DNA of 56,870 nt, taken from positions 1 to 56,870 of the forward strand of contig DATMSM010000003.1 in assembly GCA_035565355.1 (NCBI GenBank). The letters are read 5' to 3'. The position numbers and the translations under genes were made by a program. Under the pieces are notes generated by a model. That model saw only the letters and a list, made by a program, of their open reading frames with translations, did not search any database and had not been told where the DNA came from. This stretch comes from Ga0074130 sp035565355. GTDB lineage: Bacteria > Pseudomonadota > Gammaproteobacteria > Burkholderiales > Rhodocyclaceae. Of this stretch, positions 51,309 through 56,870 are shown one piece after another (position 1 is the stretch's first letter; each line of letters starts with the position of its first letter).

Positions 51309-51872
51309 TTACTTTTCCTTGATCACCTGGGCGATCTGGGCGGCCACCCGACTCAGGGCGCGCCGCTGCGCCTCGACCTGGGCTGGCATGCCACTGCCTG
51401 CCACAGGCTCCTGCATCTGGCTGCGCCCAGCCCGGCTACCGCCCTTGCCATCAATACGCCACAGGATATCGATCTCCACGCCGCTGCCCGCGACCACATC
51501 AAAACGCTGCACATCCAGCACCACCCGATATTCAGGATGCTGCAGACTGGTCCCGGCGCTCACCTGCGTGGAATTGAGCAGGCCACCGATTTCATTGGCC
51601 AGCACACGTGGAATGGAATGTCGCAGCGGTTCCGCCCAGCGATTTTGCTCGGACACGCGCACTTCATAACCGTTGCGGCTGACCATCTGCGGCCGGTCGA
51701 GCGCATCCGGCAAGCCGACCAGAGCAACGGCGACGCTGGGCGAAGTGCCGCTCGCGGCCGCCGGCAGCGTTCCCATCTCCAGGCTGTAATAAGTCGGCAC
51801 CGGGCTGCTCGCGCAGCCGGCCAGCGCCAGAGCCATCACGGCAACACACCCCATCTTCCTGTTCATGCTCAA
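51309..51872 (-). CDS. pqiC: PqiC-type ABC transport auxiliary lipoprotein
   Basis: A 187-residue lipoprotein. The signal MNRKMGCVAVMALALAGCAS (after the first two residues) gives a lipobox ALAGC with the lipidated cysteine at about residue 20. The rest has the ABC_trans_aux pattern (VPTYYSLEMG, VALVGLPDALDRPQMV, NRWAEPLRHSIPRVL). In E. coli PqiC sits at the outer membrane and works with PqiAB in lipid movement. ATGA overlap with pqiB. Confidence 0.88.
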   Translation of the reverse strand: MSMNRKMGCVAVMALALAGCASSPVPTYYSLEMGTLPAAASGTSPSVAVALVGLPDALDRPQMVSRNGYEVRVSEQNRWAEPLRHSIPRVLANEIGGLLNSTQVSAGTSLQHPEYRVVLDVQRFDVVAGSGVEIDILWRIDGKGGSRAGRSQMQEPVAGSGMPAQVEAQRRALSRVAAQIAQVIKEK

Positions 51873-53440
51873 TCTCCTTTCTTGCCCCTGAGCAAGGCTT
51901 CCGGCTCGCGCTCCAGCATATCGGCCAGATTGCGCATGCTGGCGGCCGCCTTGCTGACCTCGCGCAGGGTGTCGCGCAAATCGACCTGGGTCGGCGAATC
52001 GCTGGCCAGCGCCTGATCTGCGCTCTTCAATGTCTGACGCGCCTCGCCCAGGGTGGTGGTCAGCTCAGGAATAACTTCCTTGTCCATGCGCACGACCAAG
52101 GCGTCGACATGGCCGACCGTCTTGCGCAGGCTTTCGACGATGAGCAGTATCTGGTCTTCAAGCGAGTCCAGCGTACCCGACTGGGTCGGCAGCTCGGGCG
52201 TCCCATGACTCCAGTCCACTTGCGCCGCCTTCGCATTCTTGAAGAAATCCAGGGCGATGTAGCGCTGTCCGCTGACGATGCTGGCGGTGCGCAACTGAGC
52301 GCGGAAGCCGCGCTTCACCATCATGTCGACGACCTTGCGCGACTGCTCCGAACCCGCATCCCCGGCATCCGTGTGCCGGACCCGGCGCAGGAAGCGCTCC
52401 GGGTACAGATTGACCTCGACCAGGATCAGGAACTGCGCCGCCTCGCGGCTGAAACGCATGTCTATCCGCGTCACCTCGCCCACCGTCAGGCCGCGGTAGT
52501 CAACCGACGCACCCACCGCCAGACCCCGCACCGACTCGTTGAAAGTCATCAGATACTTCTGCACGATGCGGTCGGGAACGCGCAGCGCCGCCGTGTGATT
52601 CTGGTGCAGCGGGAAAATCGAACTTTCGGGCGCGCGTGGAGCGGCTTCCTCACCGGGAGACTCCGGCGTGGCAAAGGCGATGCCGCCGGCAACCAGGCTG
52701 GCCAGCGACTGCATATCCACCTTCACGCCCTCGGAGTTGAGCGCAACATCAATGCCGCTGGCATGCCAGAAACGCGTGTCCGTGGTCACAAATGCGTCAT
52801 AGGGAGCGTCGATAAAGACATTGACGTCCACGCCCTTGCCGTCCTTCTGCATCGCATAGCTGGCAACCCGCCCCACCGGAATACGGCGGTAGTAGACAGG
52901 CACCCCCACATCCAGCGAACCGAGGTCATCCGCCTTGAGCTGAAACTGCCGACCCGGCGTCGCCGACGTGATCTGTGGCGGGCTCTCCAGCCCCACAAAG
53001 TCGCTGCTTTCCTGCGTCGACTTGCCCGGGTCCATGGCGATGTACACGCCGGACAAGAGTGTTGCCAAGCCGGAAACGCCGCCGGCGGCAATACGCGGGC
53101 GCACTACCCAGAAGCGCGTATCCTCAACGATCAGGCCCTCGGCCTGCTTGTCCATCTGCACACTCACGCGCACAGATTTCTGGTCGTCGCTTAGCGCAAT
53201 ATCGCTGACGGTGCCGATCGCCACATCCTTGAACTTGACTCGGGTCTTGCCCGCCTCCAGCCCTTCCGCAACCGAAAACTGCAAGTTGATCTCGGGACCG
53301 CGCGCGCGTATGGCCTGCACCGCCAGACCGATGCCGACCAGAATGGCCAGAACGGGCACGATCCAGATGACGGAAAAGCGAGGCCGCTGCTTATCGACGG
53401 TGGATGGAAAATCTTCAGGCACGGGTGGCGTTTGAGTCAC
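51869..53440 (-). CDS. pqiB: PqiB-type MCE-domain lipid transport protein
   Basis: About 523 residues. One N-terminal membrane helix (FSVIWIVPVLAILVGIGLAV) is followed by three MCE repeats (INLQFSVAEGLEAGKTRVKF, FQLKADDLGSLDVGVPVYYR, and VRGLAVGASVDYRGLTVGEV), as in E. coli PqiB (546). The protein forms a periplasmic tube between the membranes. The start is probably the GTG at 53440, which has GAGGA five bases before it; the frame is open back to a TTG at 53461. Either way it overlaps the end of the upstream pqiA gene (26 or 47 bases). Confidence 0.9.
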   Translation of the reverse strand: MTQTPPVPEDFPSTVDKQRPRFSVIWIVPVLAILVGIGLAVQAIRARGPEINLQFSVAEGLEAGKTRVKFKDVAIGTVSDIALSDDQKSVRVSVQMDKQAEGLIVEDTRFWVVRPRIAAGGVSGLATLLSGVYIAMDPGKSTQESSDFVGLESPPQITSATPGRQFQLKADDLGSLDVGVPVYYRRIPVGRVASYAMQKDGKGVDVNVFIDAPYDAFVTTDTRFWHASGIDVALNSEGVKVDMQSLASLVAGGIAFATPESPGEEAAPRAPESSIFPLHQNHTAALRVPDRIVQKYLMTFNESVRGLAVGASVDYRGLTVGEVTRIDMRFSREAAQFLILVEVNLYPERFLRRVRHTDAGDAGSEQSRKVVDMMVKRGFRAQLRTASIVSGQRYIALDFFKNAKAAQVDWSHGTPELPTQSGTLDSLEDQILLIVESLRKTVGHVDALVVRMDKEVIPELTTTLGEARQTLKSADQALASDSPTQVDLRDTLREVSKAAASMRNLADMLEREPEALLRGKKGD

Positions 53441-54059
53441 TGCTTTCCTCGTTTTCTGCAACGGTATCCCAGATCAGGCGCGGATCGAAGGCCATGGTCG
53501 CCAGCATGCTGAGTACCACCACCGCGCCGAAGGCGAGCACGCCGGGCCCCGGCAGAATGGTGGCCAGCGACTGGACCTGCACCAGGGCGACCAGAATGGC
53601 CACGACATAGACGTCCAGCATGGACCAGCGGCCGATCAGCTCCAGCAGACGATAGACTTTGGTCAACGGCAAGGCCGGGCCGGCGAGGCGAAACTGCACG
53701 CTGGCGATAAGCACGGTCAGCAACAGCATCTTCAGCAAGGGAACGACGATGCTGGCACCAAAAACGATCAGGGCCAGTCCCCAGGAACCCGAGTTCCACA
53801 GATAAACCACGCCACTGAGGATGGTGTCCTGCTGCGCCCCGAACAGGGAGCGCGTTTCCATGATGGGCAGCAGATTGGCCGGGATATAGAGTACGTAGGC
53901 GGCGATGAGCAAGGCCCAGGCGCGTTCGATGCTCGCCGGCTTGCGCGCATGCAAGCGGCTGCCGCAACGCGTGCAGTCAGCGTGTTCGGCCGGGCGGCCG
54001 AGCCGGCCGCAGACCTCGCACAAGGCATGGCCGCGCGCGGCGGCGGACTGCCACCTCAT
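53415..54059 (-). CDS. pqiA: PqiA domain protein, second half
   Basis: A 214-residue membrane protein corresponding to the second half of E. coli PqiA. It starts MRWQSAAARGHALCEVCGRL and has two CxxC pairs (CEVC, CTRC) of a zinc ribbon, then four hydrophobic helices. Start at 54059 overlaps the preceding gene by four bases (ATGA). In E. coli both halves form one 417-residue chain. Confidence 0.88.
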   Translation of the reverse strand: MRWQSAAARGHALCEVCGRLGRPAEHADCTRCGSRLHARKPASIERAWALLIAAYVLYIPANLLPIMETRSLFGAQQDTILSGVVYLWNSGSWGLALIVFGASIVVPLLKMLLLTVLIASVQFRLAGPALPLTKVYRLLELIGRWSMLDVYVVAILVALVQVQSLATILPGPGVLAFGAVVVLSMLATMAFDPRLIWDTVAENEESSDSNATRA

Positions 54060-54685
54060 GCCTCGGCCTCGCCCAGAGCATCCCAGGCAGCCCACAGCGC
54101 CTGCGGATTGAAGCTGGCACTGAGTGCAGTCAGGGCCAGCATAAGCAGCCCGAAACACCAGATCGCCGGCCCCGGGATCACATCGGCCATATGGGACAAC
54201 TTCACCAAGGCCACCAGCACGCCGAGGATGAAGACCTCGACCATGGCCCAGGGCTGGGCCAGACGAAAAGCGCGGAACAGGGCCACAAAGCCCACCGGCC
54301 GCTGCCCCGCGCGCAGCGGCAGCAACAGCCAGATCAGCACGCTAAGTTCGAGCAGAGGCACCAGCACGGTCGTTGCCAGCAGCAGGCCCGCCACGATGGG
54401 CATGTCTTCATGCCAGAGCTGGTGCGCCGCACCGAAGACCGTGGTTTCGACCTGTTGCCCCTGCAGATTGAGGCCGACAATGGGGAAGAGATTGGCAATC
54501 ACCAGCAGGATCAGGGCCGCACAGGCCAGGGCCAGCGAGCGCTCCAGGCTGTTGCTGTCGGGGCAGTTGAGGACACAGGCACAACGCGGACACACTGCCG
54601 TGCCGCGCAGCGTAGAAACGGGGCGTTGGTACAGCAGCAGGTCACATTCATGGCAGGCCGTCAGTTCTCTGCTTCCTGCTGACAT
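54056..54685 (-). CDS. pqiA: PqiA domain protein, first half
   Basis: A 209-residue membrane protein with N-terminal zinc ribbon (CHECD, CPRCAC) and four hydrophobic helices, corresponding to the first half of PqiA. It is the first gene of pqiA1-pqiA2-pqiB-pqiC, all overlapping. With its partner it should form the inner-membrane part of a lipid transport path. Both halves keep their cysteine pairs, so the split appears functional, not a frameshift. Confidence 0.88.
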   Translation of the reverse strand: MSAGSRELTACHECDLLLYQRPVSTLRGTAVCPRCACVLNCPDSNSLERSLALACAALILLVIANLFPIVGLNLQGQQVETTVFGAAHQLWHEDMPIVAGLLLATTVLVPLLELSVLIWLLLPLRAGQRPVGFVALFRAFRLAQPWAMVEVFILGVLVALVKLSHMADVIPGPAIWCFGLLMLALTALSASFNPQALWAAWDALGEAEA

Positions 54686-54710
54686 GGAATATCCCGTATC
54701 TGAATCCGCG

Positions 54711-54739
54711 AGAAAAGATGCGCAGACGATCGTCTACGC
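54711..54739 (-). terminator. Terminator after tRNA-Leu
   Basis: On the minus strand GCG-T-AGACGA/TCGTCT-G-CGC (54739-54720) is followed by ATCTTTTCTC. The core AGACGATCGTCT is a perfect palindrome. It separates the tRNA from pqiA. Confidence 0.75.
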
Positions 54740-54824
54740 TGGTGCCCAGGGTCGGACTCGAACCGACACGTCTCGCAACGCCAGAACCTAAATCTGGTGC
54801 GTCTACCAATTTCGCCACCTGGGC
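54740..54824 (-). tRNA. tRNA-Leu (anticodon UAG)
   Basis: On the minus strand GCCCAGGTGGCGAAATTGG begins the cloverleaf. The anticodon arm CCAGA-TTTAGGT-TCTGG gives TAG; a long variable arm (CGTTGCGAGACG) marks a class II tRNA; the T-arm has GGTTCGAGTCC and CCA is encoded. Acceptor GCCCAGG/CCTGGGC is complete. Confidence 0.97.
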
Positions 54825-54870
54825 AGAACGCCTGCCCAGCAGGCGTTTTGCCCAGGCATTATACAACGAC

Positions 54871-54931
54871 CTCCCTCCCATCCTCCCTCCCGAGTAGGGA
54901 GGTGACTATCGTTCGCGGCTACGCCGCTCCC
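54871..54931 (-). repeat. Bipartite hairpin repeat, copy 3 (diverged, reverse orientation)
   Basis: Read on the minus strand: GGGAGCGGCGTAGCCGCGAA (first hairpin, shortened), spacer with GATAGTCAC, second hairpin CTCCCTACTCGGGAG, then a GGGAGGGA tail. Layout and AGTCAC spacer match copy 1. It lies in the 290-base gap between tRNA-Leu and hpnC; the rest of that gap (to 55118) holds only a possible -10 TATACT at 55103. Confidence 0.55.
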
Positions 54932-55118
54932 AAAAAATGGGGCGCGTCAAACATCGTTAGTGCAAACGGCTCCACCGCGAAACCTTTGCCAATGCGAGGA
55001 ATAGCAAGAAAATCACTGCAATCGCCCCAATGCGTGCTTGGTATCCGGACAAAGGCGCTCGATCTTCCCAGGCAATTGAGCGGCGTATGTGCCGAAGCGA
55101 CGTATACTCCCGCTCGCC

Positions 55119-55940
55119 ATGGCCGTTGACCACTACGAAAACTTCCCCGTTGCGTCCTTCCTGCTGCCTGCGCATCTGCGCGAGGCGGTGGCGGCCATCT
55201 ATTATTTTGCGCGTACTGCCGACGATATCGCCGACGAAGGCACGCTGGCTGCGGAAGAGCGTCTGGCCGGGCTGGCGCGCTACCAGCAGGGACTCGACAA
55301 CATCGAGCAAGGCAAAAGCGACCCCGACCCGATCTTCCAGCGTCTGGGCCGCGCGGTGCAGGCGCATGATCTGCAGATTCCGCTGCTGCGCGACCTGCTC
55401 GACGCCTTTGCCCAGGACGTGCACCAGCAACGCTATGCCGACTACGCCGAGCTGCTCGATTACTGCCGCCGCTCGGCCAACCCGGTCGGCCGCCTGCTGC
55501 TGCGCCTGTACCAGGCCGAGTCGCCGCTGCAACTGGAGCAATCCGACGCCATCTGCACCAGCCTGCAACTGATCAACCATTGGCAGGACGTCGCCATCGA
55601 CTGGTACAAGCCGCGCGTCTACCTGCCGCAGGAAGACCTGGACCGCTTCAAGGTCAGCGATGCCCATATCGCGGAAGGCCGCGTCGATGTGCACTGGATC
55701 GCACTGATGCGTTTCGAGGTCGAACGCGCGCGCCAGATGATGCTCTACGGCGCCCCGCTCGCCCGCAGCCTGCCCGGCCGCATCGGTTTCGAGCTGCGCC
55801 TCATGGTTTGCGGCGGCCTGCGAATTCTTGAGAAAATAGAGGCTGTCGGCTACGACGTGTTCCACAATCGCCCGCAACTGAGCGCCGCCGACTGGCCCCT
55901 GTTGTGCGCGCGCGCCCTGTTCAGCTACCCCAGACCATGA
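55119..55940 (+). CDS. hpnC: Squalene synthase HpnC (hydroxysqualene synthase)
   Basis: A 273-residue trans-isoprenyl synthase. The two aspartate motifs are RTADDIADE (near the N-terminus) and INHWQDVAIDWYKPRVYLP. In bacteria using the HpnCDE route it converts presqualene diphosphate to hydroxysqualene. The ATG at 55119 is preferred over a GTG ten codons upstream. A TATACT at 55103-55108, only ten bases before the ATG, hints at a very short or absent leader; there is no Shine-Dalgarno sequence between. It overlaps hpnD by four bases. Confidence 0.9.
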   Translation: MAVDHYENFPVASFLLPAHLREAVAAIYYFARTADDIADEGTLAAEERLAGLARYQQGLDNIEQGKSDPDPIFQRLGRAVQAHDLQIPLLRDLLDAFAQDVHQQRYADYAELLDYCRRSANPVGRLLLRLYQAESPLQLEQSDAICTSLQLINHWQDVAIDWYKPRVYLPQEDLDRFKVSDAHIAEGRVDVHWIALMRFEVERARQMMLYGAPLARSLPGRIGFELRLMVCGGLRILEKIEAVGYDVFHNRPQLSAADWPLLCARALFSYPRP

Positions 55941-56770
55941 CCCCAGATACTTATTGCCAGGACAAGGCCGCCGCCAGCGGTTCCAGCTTCTACTACAGCT
56001 TCCTGTTCCTGGAGCCGCAGCGGCGCCAGGCCATCACCGCGCTGTACGCGCTCTGCCGCGAGGTGGACGATGTGGTGGACGAAGCCTCCGACCCGCAGGT
56101 CGCGCGCGCCAAGCTGGCCTGGTGGCGTACCGAATTGGCCGCCCTGTATCAGGGCAAGGCCAGTCATCCGGTCACGCAGGCGCTGGCGATCTCGACCCAG
56201 AACTTCAATCTGCCGCTGGAACGCCTGCTGGAAATCGTGGACGGCATGGAGATGGACCTGGACCAGAATCGCTATCTGGACTTCAAGGCTCTGCATCTCT
56301 ACTGCTACCGCGTTGCCAGCGTCGTCGGCCTGCTCGCCGCCGAGATCTTCGGCTACAAGAACCCGGATACCCTCAAGTACGCGCACGATCTGGGCCTGGC
56401 TTTCCAGCTCACCAACATCATCCGCGACGTAGGCGAGGATGCCCGGCGGGGCCGCGTCTACCTGCCGATGGAGGATCTGAAGCAGTTCGACGTGACGGTC
56501 TCCGACATTCTCAATGCCCGCCACAGTGAGAATTTTGTCGCCCTGATGAACTTCCAGGCCGACCGCGCCGAGCAGTACTATGATCAGGCCCTGGCGCAAC
56601 TGCCCAGGGAAGACCGCAAGTCGCAACGCACCGGCCTCATCATGGCCGCCATCTACCGCACCCTGCTCAAGGAAATCCGCCGCGACGGCTTCCTCGTGCT
56701 TGACCGCCGCACCTCGCTGACCCCGCTGCGCAAACTGTGGCTGGCGTGGTGGACGGCTGTGCGCAATTGA
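55937..56770 (+). CDS. hpnD: Presqualene diphosphate synthase HpnD
   Basis: A 277-residue squalene/phytoene synthase-type enzyme, with aspartate motifs CREVDDVVDEASD and TNIIRDVGEDARRGRVYLP. It joins two farnesyl diphosphates into presqualene diphosphate, the first step of hopanoid squalene synthesis. The start at 55937 overlaps the hpnC stop (ATGA); the frame is open further upstream within hpnC. It overlaps hpnE by four bases. Confidence 0.92.
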   Translation: MTPDTYCQDKAAASGSSFYYSFLFLEPQRRQAITALYALCREVDDVVDEASDPQVARAKLAWWRTELAALYQGKASHPVTQALAISTQNFNLPLERLLEIVDGMEMDLDQNRYLDFKALHLYCYRVASVVGLLAAEIFGYKNPDTLKYAHDLGLAFQLTNIIRDVGEDARRGRVYLPMEDLKQFDVTVSDILNARHSENFVALMNFQADRAEQYYDQALAQLPREDRKSQRTGLIMAAIYRTLLKEIRRDGFLVLDRRTSLTPLRKLWLAWWTAVRN

Positions 56771-56870
56771 ACAAGAAGGTCGCCGTCATCGGCGCCGGCT
56801 ATGCCGGCATGGCCGCCGCCGTCGCCCTGATCGACGCCGGGCATGAGGTCACCGTCTTCGAAACCTCGCG
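56767..56870 (+). CDS. hpnE: Squalene-forming FAD oxidoreductase HpnE, N-terminal part
   Basis: Only 34 codons are inside the window. Starting from a TTG that overlaps the hpnD stop (TTGA), the translation is MNKKVAVIGAGYAGMAAAVA and onward, a dinucleotide-binding FAD motif (GxGxxG). By position after hpnC and hpnD it is HpnE, which reduces hydroxysqualene to squalene. The TTG start is inferred from the overlap and the motif position. Confidence 0.8.
   Translation, partial: MNKKVAVIGAGYAGMAAAVALIDAGHEVTVFETS

Noticed and set aside
1..56870. CRISPR arrays, insertion sequences, prophage or rRNA operon
   Set aside because: No spaced direct repeats, transposase or phage genes, or rRNA sequence were seen on either strand.

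Overview
The window is a stretch of a betaproteobacterial chromosome of fairly high GC content. Supporting signs are the GntR/mdh/acnB/sdhCDAB/sdhE/gltA/sucAB citric-acid-cycle block, aconitase of the AcnB type, the Lon/ClpX/ClpP/trigger-factor block, hopanoid genes (hpnCDE) and, most tellingly, a circularly permuted ssrA gene whose tag reads ANDERFALAA. Genus cannot be fixed from sequence reading alone.

Layout. Positions 1-8364 (minus strand) carry sdhC-sdhD-sdhA-sdhB-sdhE-gltA-sucA-sucB (sucB cut by the window edge). A GntR/UTRA regulator (8478-9203, minus) faces mdh-citE-like-acnB (9387-14006, plus) across a short AT-rich spacer with a strong dyad, so one regulator may govern both arms of the cycle. 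A chemoreceptor with a C-terminal Cache domain follows (14206-15801). A 404-bp spacer rich in inverted repeats leads into an RND heavy-metal efflux operon (TolC-like, adaptor, CzcA/CusA-like pump) whose last gene is a PII-like protein coupled to the pump. On the opposite strand lie dps, a ZIP metal transporter and katG. Next comes central sugar metabolism: pgl (minus) facing gnd-zwf and a potassium-channel-like protein (plus), then glgP, an aldo/keto reductase, a PAS-GGDEF diguanylate cyclase and thiD.

Between thiD and an orphan peptide-binding lipoprotein lies the permuted, two-piece tmRNA gene (about 35942-36194, minus) with its own promoter. fabI, ppiD, tRNA-Val(UAC), lon, clpX, clpP and tig follow, then an rfbBDAC dTDP-rhamnose operon, a pqi-type lipid-transport operon with PqiA split into two genes, tRNA-Leu(UAG), and the start of a hopanoid operon hpnC-hpnD-hpnE (the last cut by the window edge).

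Most genes are ordinary housekeeping genes. The items most worth following up are the permuted tmRNA, the PII-like gene welded to the metal pump, a small bipartite hairpin repeat found in three intergenic places (one inside the sdh operon), the cytosolic-Cache chemoreceptor, and the structured leader of the efflux operon. No CRISPR array, insertion sequence, prophage or rRNA operon was seen.
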